A stretch of DNA of 64,000 nt from the NCBI GenBank assembly GCA_036877525.1, contig JAZGTH010000007.1:12919501-12983500 (forward strand), read 5' to 3'. Shown here in pieces: positions 1 to 10,426 of the stretch. Under the pieces are notes generated by a model, which saw nothing but the letters and a program-made list of their open reading frames with translations, did not search any database and was not told the origin of the DNA. A program made the position numbers and the translations under genes. The DNA comes from Chromobotia macracanthus (taxonomy: Eukaryota; Chordata; Actinopteri; Cypriniformes; Botiidae). Each line of letters opens with the position of its first letter. Position 1 is the first letter of the stretch.

Positions 1-165
1 TTCTTCATGACCAAGAACGACAGGGGCTCACAGTTCTGTTTTGATTGCCATGCTCCCCTAAACTGTTTCCAGTATCCTCTTCTGCCTGTCCCAGGCTCCC
101 TAGAACAACTAAGAGGGGCTACAGTGTTTACCAAGTTGGACCTTTGCAGCGCATATAACCTTTGT
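1..165 (+). mobile_element. Ty3/gypsy-type retrotransposon reverse transcriptase fragment
   Basis: The first ~165 bases translate in one frame (from base 7 on) to a stretch ending in LEQLRGATVFTKLDLCSAYN. This closely resembles the reverse transcriptase palm of fish Ty3/gypsy elements, where a LEQLR..FTKLDLRSAYN block precedes the catalytic region. The N-terminal part (FFMTKNDRG) matches the usual FFVKKKDGG block but is diverged. Similarity stops abruptly near base 165 and the frame closes soon after, so only a short piece is present. No LTR, integrase or gag sequence is visible in the window. It is a decayed fragment cut by the window edge, and no functional element can be inferred. Confidence 0.7.
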
Positions 166-221
166 AGACTTGGTAGCTTTGTAGATTTGGCTTGTTGGTT
201 CTTAAGACAAAATGATTAATG

Positions 222-290
222 CTCTCTTTCTTCGTAAATCTCTTTGGATAAAAGTGTCTGCTAAATGAATAAATGTAAATATAAATGTAG
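222..290 (+). repeat. SINE/LINE-tail-like short repeat
   Basis: A stretch reading TTTGGATAAAAGTGTCTGC followed by TAAATGAATAAATGTAAAT resembles the 3' tail of a short interspersed repeat that is very common in teleost genomes. It lies right beside the gypsy fragment, which suggests a nested or composite insertion. The call rests on remembered similarity alone, and the element boundaries are not visible. Confidence 0.4.
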
Positions 291-299
291 CTAGTACTG

Positions 300-2080
300 G
301 CAACGTGGTGCCATGATTAACGGCTGACAACTATAAGTCAGGACTGGAGATTTTTTTATTAATGTAAACGGTATTGTCTAGTGTGCTTTGGAGGCTGTAA
401 AAGTGGTAAAAATAATATGTGAAGAGCGAATATTCGCCATAGTAAGAGTTACCAGTGTCTGCCTGTCAGGTCATTACCAGGTAGGCTTGTTGTAATTTAT
501 ATTTATAACCCAAACCTTTTCTTTTGTATGATTAGCAGGGATGGTAAATTATATTCCTCGTGTGGACAGTAATGGGTGTGATACTGAGCACTGTCAATAG
601 AGGCGCTGTTGTTCTTCTATAGTCAATATCATGTTAGTTTGCCATGAGTGTTTTAAAACATAAGCTGTAAAACAAGATAAAATATGTGCCCCCGAAATGA
701 TAGAAATATCCCATTTTCCTGTTAATACTGTTATTAAACTAGCTAATTAAACTTATGTAATTTTTGAATTATTATAATTTTTCATCAATACAATTTATAA
801 ATCAGAATATGTTTTAGTATTTACATATTTACCCGTTCTAATATGGGCTACAGGATATATAAAACGAATTTGTTAGTTAAAGTTTGTTATTTTGAGCACA
901 ACTACCTCAAGAAATATTAGCTGAATATTAAATGAGTTTCTTACATCTATTAAACTCGGATATTTGCATGGGAATACTTGATGTTAAACAAAATTATTGA
1001 ACATGCGCAGTTGTATTACATGTAAACTTATTACTATATGCAATTGTATTATGTCTTTGCAGACACACACATAAATATTAAAACATTTCATATTTAATAT
1101 CAGCCAAGGGTTTAATTGTAAAATAGGATTGTGTATAGGCGCACAAGTCAAAACTTTTGACAATTTTGATCCCAGAAAGCAAAACAGTTCATGAAACACA
1201 GGTTGGCCTTTTGTGACAATAAGCTGCAATAGCGGGGATTTAGATGCAGCTGTCGCACTGAAAACAACAATAAAACTGTCTGTTAAAATGAATAAAAAAA
1301 CAAGTATACATAAAAATATATAATAAACTGTATACATTTATAACATTCAAACATGTGACACCTTTCCCACTACATTTAATCTGAACTAATATTATAGTAA
1401 TGCCTACATGCTAGGTTGGTTTTATTGTGTCCTTGTTTACCCAGTTAGCAAAAATCTAAAAATATGAGAATTTCAGTTTGACCAAAATGATTGTAATTTA
1501 GAACCATTTGTTTGAAACCAACACACAAAACCACTGCTAAAGACAACTAACATTTGTAGGCCTACATCTTTCGACCCAGATAGGTACTAAAAATACTGCC
1601 CTTGTCACAACCTCCCAGTGGCAGCCTGCCCTGTCCTTCACTGAACTTTTTGTAAAACTTTTTCGTAAAAATCACCGACGGAATGAAATTGAAACTAAAG
1701 GCCTGCTTTACAACAAGGTCAACGACAGCAGGCCAGTAGCAGACTAAATGTAGAAGTGTCATATTTACACCGACAGATGTCGCAGCAGCTCCGGACGTCG
1801 TAATGGTGAGTCAACTGAAATGGGACTGCTGGGTTTAAACCACGTGCTTATTTTACAGTATAAGATTTTTTTTACAAAACTGCATGAGGTCTTGCGATAG
1901 AAATTAAAGCAGTTGCAGTTATTTCTGTATTACATTAGTTATTATCTTTCAGTTAAGCATCAGCCCTATGAAAACACACGAATCAAATCTGACATTTTTA
2001 TTTGAATGTGGGAAACATAAACTGATCTGCTTAGCATTGAATTATAGCATATACTACTGTTTAATTATTTTAAGACGGTA
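300..2080. other. AT-rich upstream region of dlx2a without recognised genes
   Basis: No ORF here has recognisable protein similarity; the minus-strand frames at 984-1337 and 1562-1762 have no family features. The sequence is AT-rich, with one more GC-rich patch around 1770-1850. As the 5' flank of dlx2a it may hold distal control sites, but I see nothing specific enough to name. Confidence 0.5.
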
Positions 2081-2164
2081 TTATGAAGTGTAACCCTGTG
2101 TTTTCATGTAACATACAAATACGCAGTAAATCAGCAGTATGCATATGTGAGCTGTATGTATCCC

Positions 2165-2222
2165 GCATCCATTGGCTGCTTTACGCGCAGAAGTTCATCC
2201 TCCCCGTGACGCTGGATAAATG
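2165..2222 (+). promoter_or_regulatory. Putative dlx2a proximal promoter
   Basis: An inverted CCAAT box (ATTGG at 2171-2175) is followed about 40 bases later by an A/T-rich GATAAAT (2215-2221) that could act as a TATA-like element. The spacing suits transcription starting near 2245-2260, leaving a 5' UTR of about 150 bases before the ATG at 2404. The dlx1a promoter has the same pairing of inverted CCAAT and GATAAAT, which supports this reading. The transcription start itself is inferred. Confidence 0.45.
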
Positions 2223-2403
2223 TCCGTCCTCCCGCGTCTCTGCAGACAGACAATCAAAGTTCAGCTTTGCGTCGCCTCTGCCTTTGTTTTCTTCCAAAGA
2301 GGAATGCAGCACTCCTCAGAAAAGTGATTTAGGTTTGCGCTTTAGACGAGTATTTTTACGGGTTTGCTTGCAGTCGTTAGGTATTTTTTGCGTTATGAAA
2401 AAC

Positions 2404-3901
2404 ATGACAGGAGTTTTTGACAGCCTCAGTACAGATATGCATTCAAACCAGATTACCTCCAGCAATTACCACAGTCTTCAAAAATCCCAGGAATCGCCCA
2501 CTCTACCGGTCTCCACCGCCACTGACAGCAGCTACTATAATAACAACCAGCAGGCCGGGCAGTGCACTGGCTCTCCATACGGCCAGATCAGCTCTTACCA
2601 GTACCAGACCAACAGCATGAACGGCGTCCAGTATAACACCAAATCTTACGAGCTGGGCTTCGGCAATGCGTTCGGCCCCTACAGCGCGTACAGCTCCTGC
2701 TCCTCTCCAACGCCTGCGGATGCTGGTAAATATGTCGCTTTTGTTAATATCGTGACAGTCAATGTGGAATATATAGTCATATTTTACATTAAAGCCCACG
2801 TTCTTGTGTACTGTAAAACATAAAGCAGCAATTAGTTTGTGGGGCAGGTTGTAATTTCGTTGAAATTATAATCAATGTATAATCAAATTATCAATGAATA
2901 ATGTAATATGTATAACCTATAACAATTTTACAAAATCGTAGGGTTATTTTCAACAGATTTTTTATGATTGCATGTCACAGAAAAAGATGAAAGTGAACCT
3001 GAAATACGAATGGTTAATGGGAAGCCAAAGAAGGTCAGAAAACCTCGAACCATTTACTCGAGTTTCCAGCTCGCCGCCCTGCAGAGAAGGTTTCAGAAGA
3101 CGCAGTATCTGGCCCTGCCGGAGAGAGCAGAGCTGGCCGCATCTCTGGGCCTCACGCAAACACAGGTACCAAACTGAGAGATGCTCCTCCAACACTAACA
3201 TTTATAAATATACCCAACCAGCCAACATGAGAAATGTTTCATTCTGCTTGCGTTGTCAATATGAAACTGCAAAATTAATGATAGTGTCAACACCAGAGAG
3301 CATTTATTTTAGTGACCTTCAATATAAATATATAATTTTCGAATAACAATTATGTTTTGAAAATCGTGACAATATGGCCGTTGTATATGATGTTGTTAGA
3401 AATGTAGATTTCTATAAAACGTAATTATTAATATTCTCAAATGCAAAACTGCACAACAGCTAGTTAACCAGAGGATTTGCAACAACAAATTGAAACAAAT
3501 TGACTATACGTGAATTGAAAGCAACTATACTTTGAAAAATATAATTTAGATGGCTTTCGTTTTTTGTGTAATGTTTTGTTTATAATGGTATTTATTTGTG
3601 TATTGTTTAGGTAAAAATCTGGTTCCAGAATCGTCGCTCAAAATTCAAGAAGTTGTGGAAAAGTGGAGAAATCCCACCCGAGCAGCATGTGGCCTCCAGC
3701 GAGTCTCCCCCTCACCACTCACCGCCTCTCAACACGGTGTGGGACTTCACACATAATCAGAGAATGAGCAGCAGCCCCCCGAACACGACCACTCCTTCCT
3801 TTCTGACAAACTACCCCTGGTACTCATCCACGAACTCTGCAGCCCATTTACAGCCACCGCATCATCAAAACACAACTATCAGCGCCGGGACCATATTTTG
3901 A
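2404..3901 (+). CDS. dlx2a: Distal-less homeobox protein Dlx2a
   Basis: This is a homeodomain transcription factor that acts in the nucleus to specify ventral forebrain GABAergic neurons and branchial-arch mesenchyme (known for Dlx2). Three exons join cleanly: 2404-2725, 2981-3165 and 3611-3901. The introns are GT-AG in phases 1 and 0, giving 265 aa. The start MTGVFDSLSTDMHSNQ matches the Dlx2 N-terminus; an in-frame ATG at 2395 would add only three residues. The Dlx N-terminal domain (SYEL block near residue 80) comes first. The homeodomain spans about residues 126-185, with W48-F49-x-N51 at W173, F174 and N176. The C-terminus has the NYPWY block and ends SAGTIF, as in Dlx2. Intron 2 splits the homeodomain just before VKIWFQN, as in all Dlx genes. 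It converges with dlx1a across about 6.5 kb of shared enhancer-bearing DNA. The adjacent dlx1a argues against dlx2b. Confidence 0.97.
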
Positions 3902-4620
3902 CTCTCAAAACTGGGAAAATCACATAGTGAACCTAACAGCTTAACAAATATACAGATATTTTCCCGTCACCTCTGCCACGTTGGTCTTGTCCAGTGCGTT
4001 CTGAGCGTACCCTGTTTCTTTTCATGCAATGGTATCTACAGGCTGACACTAAAGAGTCGAACATATACAATTATTTTTGTATTTATTTATTTTATTTCTA
4101 AGGGTGATAAATCAATGGATTAAAACCCATTGCTCAGTGAACCACTTTTATCCAAAGCCTATAGAACTCATGGGACATTTTGGGGGGATTATTGCAGCAG
4201 GGTGTGTAATAATCAGAGAACATGTAGCACAAGTTCAAGCTGTTTGGTGCCTTTTAAAAATAACCTCACTGCCCTTAACCACCGTAAAATGTGTTTCATG
4301 TGGCGGCCTATGATTTAATACGTTCTGTTAATTTTACATGTAATTCATAAGGTAAGCTGACAAAATGGCACGAGGCTTTCTACTTCATCTTCATATTGCC
4401 ATAGGATATTACATAGGATTCTCGCTGTTTATTTTATTACGGACAAAGCACTAATTAAAAGCACTGGCAAGCTACTGATTGTCCAAAAGTCAAGTTCACG
4501 TGTAAAAGGATATTTTCTTTGAAGAACTTTGTTTTATTTATTTTAAATTCTGAATGAACAATTCTGCCACTTAAATGGTTCAATCTTATTTAAATAAAAC
4601 GTTTCATGTGAATTCACTGT
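3902..4620 (+). other. dlx2a 3' UTR with candidate poly(A) signal
   Basis: The AT-rich sequence after the dlx2a stop holds a canonical AATAAA at 4593-4598, about 690 bases downstream. That is a plausible 3' UTR length for a Dlx gene. ORFs in this stretch (for example 4077-4313) show no family features. The exact transcript end is inferred. Confidence 0.45.
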
Positions 4621-5850
4621 TTATGTACACTTTTGTTGGGAATTTCTTTTTTAATAACACTTCACTGTTGGAATGTTTCGTGTGTTTTTTCGTGGATTTG
4701 TCCACGCCTCCCTCTCTTCGCTTCGGCGCCAGTTAAGTCTGCAGTCTTTAATAAGTCTGGCTGGAGACGCGATGCAACGGCTTGTAAATGTTTCACACAA
4801 AACCCACAAATTCACCTTTTGTTGACTAACGTGACAGGTGTGCCTAGCCCACTCTGTGATAAGTAGGTCAAGAGAGCTTATTCAACTTATTTCTAGTTGG
4901 AAACAACCAGATGCGCGGTTTTTAAGGGCCACTAAATTCGGTTGGACTGCTGTTTCCTAAATGTTTCAGACATAAACGTAAAGACAAAGCGGGAGCCCGA
5001 CACAAGAGCCTCGGGCAGGGAATGAGCGCTCCACACGCCCCGGCACGAAGGCGTTCGGCTGCGTTCAGACTGTCTGGAGTCAGAGCTCTGCGCTCCAGAC
5101 TTTTTATGAAGTCAGCACCGCCAAAAAAACTCGCTCACAACTGCCCCGAGCAAAACAACATGGAAACATTTCTCATAACTTCCACCGCCCCACGCACAAT
5201 ACAAGGCCTCTGTAATAGGGGGCTGGGCTGCCTGGTAGCCTACATGAATTTTCCACGGCATATAACAAAGGAAAACTTGTTTATTTGATTTGAGGCTTGT
5301 TTGTTGTAGAAAATAAAATCCCTAATGCCTGACAGAGGAATCTGAGTAACGCAACATTCCCAAATTTCCATACTTCAAAACTGCACACATATTTTATGCA
5401 AGCGTCACAGCTAGTTTGTTTCTTAAATTAAAAGATGCGTGAGCCAAAAGTGGATTAACCCGCCGTTGTTCTTTCTCAATAACAGAGAAAGATTGTACCA
5501 CATGTGGCTTTTAATGTTACATTCATCTATTTGTCTGAGGGTTCAAACGCTCTAAAGCAGACAGATGTAATGAGCATGTATCTTGTCACTGATTCAAGAT
5601 ATATGTCGCCTCAGGCTAAGAATCTACCCTGCAAAGATCCACAAGATCCAGGCTATATGCTCAGATGAATAGGCAAGCCAGGAAAATGCTATATTTAACC
5701 AGTAATGGTTGTCCTCCTTTACAGTGCATGCTTTTCGGCAAAAGCCTAGCGCACAGTTAACGCACTCTGTCCCCCGAGACAAGCTCTTGGGGGAGTTTAA
5801 CTTGTGACTAAGAATAATAAAATATCACATCAATTTTGGTGTACACAGTC
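4621..5850. other. dlx2a-dlx1a intergenic segment, no gene seen
   Basis: This holds a GC-richer patch at about 4980-5240 and otherwise AT-rich DNA. The plus-strand frames at 4633-4866 and 5022-5288 have no recognisable protein features. It lies inside the convergent dlx interval, where regulatory DNA is expected, but it lacks the clustered TAATT sites seen in the two blocks further right. Confidence 0.4.
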
Positions 5851-5859
5851 TTCTAACCA

Positions 5860-6130
5860 GAGCAAATCATGTTAACCCGTATTCCAAACGTAAAACGAGT
5901 CAGACGCTTGACCACATGCGCAAACAGTTTTGCACTGCTTTCTGTCAGCCTGTATTTTTGCTGTCTCGATATATCTAACAGCTCGCAACAGAAATTCGTA
6001 AAATTGGCCGCAGTCGAGTTAACATTGATTAGGTCTCTCACAGGTGGTTCAGTGTAGACAAGTGTCACACCTTGCAAATACAGACGAATGTAAGTTGTAT
6101 TGAAGCCGTCTGCAGACACACTCTGCATGC
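5860..6130. promoter_or_regulatory. Possible conserved non-coding block in the dlx intergenic region
   Basis: This stretch is more balanced in base composition than its flanks and holds an E-box (ACAGGTGG near 6040) plus ATTGATTAG-like homeodomain or TALE half-sites near 6025. It has no simple repeats. Short open frames on both strands (5869-6057 and 5853-6128) show no protein similarity. Conservation is inferred from texture alone, so the call is weak. Confidence 0.3.
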
Positions 6131-6439
6131 CTTTCTCTCTGAAAGATTAGCAATGATGTGGTATTAGACACTTCCGGAATCCTGTAGACAACTTGAAAAA
6201 TGCCATACCCCATCCCTAATTTATACTCTGATCTGTAATTTTATCCACAATTGCTCCAGTTGAGCATTCTGGCTCCCCGATCTGAAAGCCTGCAATTACT
6301 ATATAATTCTTCGCAATTTTAGATGTCCTAATATGGACTGTAATTTTTGTGCAAGACAATTTCCAGCTATTTCAAGCATCAACATTGTCAAAGTTGTATG
6401 TACATAATAAATGGTAATATCAATGCATAGTTTTTAGCA

Positions 6440-6770
6440 TAACATCTTGACTCCGCGATAATTATATCCGTTTGGAGCCTACGCAAAATTAGCCTGAATT
6501 GCATGGTAACTGCTGCTTTAAATTTTTAAAAATTACTCATAATTTTCCCAAAGATTACCAAGATCTCGAGTGCACAATGTCATCAGCGTAATGAGGAGTA
6601 AACATTTATGCTAATAATCAGCAATTTTTTTCCATCAGCTATAAAGAGGGAAAATAAAGCAGGATTTTTCATTCCTGCTCGGAGAGCGGCTGTCAGCTCT
6701 GAGCCCAGCTAGAAGCGGCAGACTCTGGGACTCAAAGAGCCGAACTCACGCCATGACCACTGGAAGCTCT
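6440..6770. promoter_or_regulatory. Candidate I12-type dlx1/dlx2 intergenic enhancer (block A)
   Basis: Dlx bigene pairs share intergenic enhancers (I12a and I12b for dlx1/dlx2) that drive forebrain and branchial-arch expression and bind Dlx proteins through TAATT cores. This block has a dense set of such cores: ATAATTAT at 6458-6465, ATAATTTTCCC at 6539-6549 and CTAATAATCA near 6611-6620. It also has a GC-rich end with CAGCT E-box-like sites near 6695. No protein-coding signal is present. It lies about 2.5 kb past the dlx2a stop. Which of I12a or I12b it represents cannot be settled without an alignment. Confidence 0.55.
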
Positions 6771-7339
6771 TTTATATTCTTCTATCAGGAGTGTTACACA
6801 TCTTATATAGACACTCTCAGTCTCCTTTATTACAAATTAAGGTAAGAAGAATGTGCATTCATTTTATTAACTAATATTTGTTATTTGTTACATTGGTTAT
6901 TATTTACGTAAATATTCGTATTATTTAATATTGTGGTCATTGATATGAAGATTTCACTTGCATTATATAAACATAATCCAGGGCAACTTTTGCTGATAAA
7001 ACATTAAGAAATTTTGTTTTAGAGCATTTTGATTATTTTTAAACATCGAAATTATATTTTCACACATGCTTCGGTCGTCTACAGGACTCTTCAAAGCATT
7101 TTTAATAAAGCGTTATATAGGCTACAAGTAAATGAATGCTGTTATTAAACTGGGCGAATTTTGCTCTTTAAAGTATGGTGTGCTTCAGAGAATATTGCCT
7201 GTTGGTCCCTCGGTTATTCTTAGAAAACCAAATATAAACCACTCGCAGCTTTGAACCAGAAAACATGGTCGATCTCATTAATAAAGCGGTCTGAAATTGC
7301 GAGATAGTTTGTCTATAGAATCCATCAGAAAATAAAGCA

Positions 7340-7780
7340 GCCCTTGTTCTATAATTTCACCTCTGCCTTCATCACTCCGGCATTGTGCTCTTGCTCATTT
7401 TGATCCCTCTTCCCATTGACAAATCTCTCGGTATACACCTGCAAGCAATTTGCCAGCCTTACTTATAACTACCGCTGCGCACCTATTTCACTCTTTTTTC
7501 CTTTTCTTTTTTCCCCCACCGTACATCAAATTTTCTTTCAGTGTGCTATCTCTTTTGTTAACAAAAGATTCCACGTGCGAAAAAATTGCTCATAATTATC
7601 CCGTGGATGGGAAGCTGCATTAGAATAAGTAAGGAGGGAATGACTGTAATTATGTCTGGTTTGATGGGCCCGGCGCGTAATCAAGAGGAGAATAGAGTGA
7701 AATAACGCTGACCCTCTCTGATCCACAGCTGCATGTCGGAGAAAGAGACAGAACAACACGGATTTTCTTTTATTCCTTCC
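7340..7780. promoter_or_regulatory. Candidate I12-type dlx1/dlx2 intergenic enhancer (block B)
   Basis: This is a second complex, non-repetitive block in the convergent interval. It carries ATAATTATCCC at 7592-7602, GTAATTATG at 7646-7654, a GCGTAATCAAG site near 7674, a CACGTG E-box near 7572 and CAGCTG at about 7727-7732. The E-boxes matter because Ascl1 (Mash1) is known to act through the I12b enhancer. The minus-strand frame at 7538-7759 looks accidental. With block A it fits the two-enhancer layout known for this bigene cluster. Element identity is inferred. Confidence 0.55.
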
Positions 7781-7789
7781 CAGGAGTTG

Positions 7790-9730
7790 TGTTTTGAAAT
7801 TTTTTAGAAAACCAAGACGTTTTAGATTTTTCTTTGGTAATACATGTCAGGCTTGTGATACAAGTTATTGTAATAATTCATACGTATTAGGCATTTTAAT
7901 TCAACCTTTAATTTTTTTTCCACCCAAAACGGTACTTTTTATCAATTTTCTCAGAAATTTGCAAAAAAGCTGGAATTCGTCGTGAACACTCGCCGTAAGG
8001 AGATAAACAAATGATAGTAACTTAGATTACAAAGACGATTGGCAGTTTTTCAAAATAATAAGCTAAGCATCAAAACATAAGGCAAATTAGCAACGAAGAA
8101 CAACGTGAGCTAAGACCATTCTATAACACAAACAACGTTAATAATAATAATAATAATAAATACAAGCATAACTACATACATTTAAATACGTTATAAAATA
8201 GCTCATCAATACAGTAGCATACAGAGGAAAACTCATGAAACTATAAGAGCCGCAGTACAGCGCTGAGCGCATGAGCAGAGCGCGCGGGCCACTTCCTGCT
8301 TTGAGCGGACCGTTCTGAAGACCACACATGATGAGGGTCAGCATTTGTCAAAATAATCACTGCACCCACACAACTGACGTTACTCCAATCAGAGCAGCTC
8401 TCAACACTCAGCTAACAGATGTCGGTCAAGTTTACACATTTCTAGACTAAAATCTTTATAGGCCTATATAAAAGTACAAAATAAATAGGCAAACTACAGA
8501 TCAAACAAACGTATGCTAACAGGTTAGAATGCATCTTATGGTCCACTAAAAACAAAATAGCCAACTGTCTGAATGGTATTTTATTAGACATACTTTAATT
8601 ATTGTTGCTAGCATCTATCTGCATCAGAATTTTCCAGAAATGCGCAGTTAAACCATCAGCCCCAAACAAAAGGCAGTTTGAACATGTCATTCTTTACCTT
8701 TCTGCAACCCCCCTCCATCCCCGGCCTTTCTTTGTGTGCCCCTCTATGAGCGGCACCTGCCCGATTATTCACTTAACACACGGCCATCAAAAGCAGCCAC
8801 ACAAGAGCAGAAGAGAGCTTATACAGCGGCTAAACGAACGTGAAAGTGCCCTTATTGTCCGAGGAATTACTGTGTTACAGAAACCACCACAAGATTAATC
8901 GGCGATTCAGATTGCAATGAAAAATTATAAAGGCAATGCAAGAGAGGCAAAGAAAAACAAACTGACTAAATATTGAGCCAAAATATGATTATTTATCATC
9001 TTAATGTGTAAGCATTAACTAAGCTAACCGCGCTCTCTCTATGTGTGCATGGTATATATGGTTATACATATATACGCGCTTATGCTCTCTCTCTACATTT
9101 TATAAAATGTTGTTTTATAAAATGTGATTTCCGTAGTTTGTTAAAAAAATATTTTAATAAATTATACGGTCGTCTATAGACAACAATTAACGCAAAATGT
9201 CTTTAGGATACTTAAACGTAGTCTGCTAAATATTGAGATATTATTTCCGTTACATTGCCTTGGCCTCTTTTAGCACAAAACTAGTGGTTTGGTTTTCGTG
9301 TATAGCAGTAGTTGACAGTATTTTACCTGAGTTTTGGCAAAGCAATAAACGTTGCGATGACATTTTGTAACTTCTTTCATAAGCAGATTTTTACTGTCAG
9401 AGTTCACACATTTTACAAGACTCCATAAAACAAAACAATGAATTAATGTGACCTGTAATCTATAAAACTATTTTTCAATGTAAAATGAAATGACATAAAT
9501 TTTAATAAACACAATCATGTTTAGATCCTTTAGTACAAATTATTCAGCACACAATGAAGACGACTATTTCTGTACATTAGGGCTGTCAACACTTCCCACT
9601 GAATGATGATGGACGCGCTTATCTGCACAGTGACGCTCTTTGAGATCCAAAAACACTCGGGTTTACAAATTTGGTTCAAATCTGGGGAAGTGTTTCTACT
9701 TTATAGTGCAGCCTTATAGCATAATTTAAA
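7790..9730. other. AT-rich intergenic segment, no gene seen
   Basis: The sequence is AT-rich with a short ATT/TAA triplet run near 8141-8160 and a GC-richer patch at 8240-8330. Frames at 7794-7985, 8138-8344 and 8602-8898 have no family features. It is part of the shared dlx intergenic interval and includes the far end of the dlx1a transcript. Confidence 0.4.
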
Positions 9731-9735
9731 GAACA

Positions 9736-10426
9736 TTTATTTTAAATAAACATACAAACAGACAAAATAGTATAAATAAGTTATATTTAAATTAACACAA
9801 AGAGCCATAAAATTTTGTTTAAAGATTTCTTTGTTCCCTTTAAAATGGGGAAAATCGTGAGACGTGCATACTTGCTCATAGTGTGATTCGTCCCAGTTAT
9901 TACGCATTCACCGAGCCATGGCAAAGCCTGAAGCGACAATATGCACCCAGTGTAACGCATGAGCTTTTGGGAAATGTATAGTTTGGTGTGATGTTCATAA
10001 CGCCCTCAATATAGACCGGAAAACAGCCAACACTTTTGTGCTACAGACAGACCGGCAATTCCAATTTACTTATCGAAAATTACAAATTAAAAAAAACCGA
10101 AAACATTAAACATTAAATAAATTCTTACAGTTCCATGTATTTTTACATAACAAAACGGGAGGGTAGCAGCTTTGATTTGACCCACTTTCCCGGCATTCAC
10201 CTCGATTCAAAAAGAGTTTCTTCTCGGTGCAGGCGACCCTCTTTCGGTTCACGCTGACCAGGCTGTGTGTTAGCGGGTGTCTTTTTAATAAGTGTCCCCT
10301 GATCACATCTGGTCTGGGCTGCGGAGGGCCAGGGTGTGTAAGGCCGCAGAGTAACTGGCCTGTGTCGGGTCCCCTGAATTGGGCCATTGGTGTTTAGATG
10401 GGCGGGGTTGTTTCAGCAGTACTGGT
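9736..10426 (-). other. dlx1a 3' UTR with candidate poly(A) signal
   Basis: Downstream of the dlx1a stop on the minus strand the first canonical AATAAA is at 9741-9736 (TTTATT on the plus strand), about 690 bases past the stop codon. This is a reasonable length for a Dlx1 3' UTR. The minus-strand frame at 10106-10387 falls in this UTR and has no protein similarity. The cleavage site is inferred. Confidence 0.4.

Noticed and set aside
2083..2823. 246-residue ORF as the dlx2a first exon
   Set aside because: The upstream part covers promoter and 5' UTR sequence, and the downstream end runs into intron 1. The family start is MTGVF at 2404 and the donor is after 2725.
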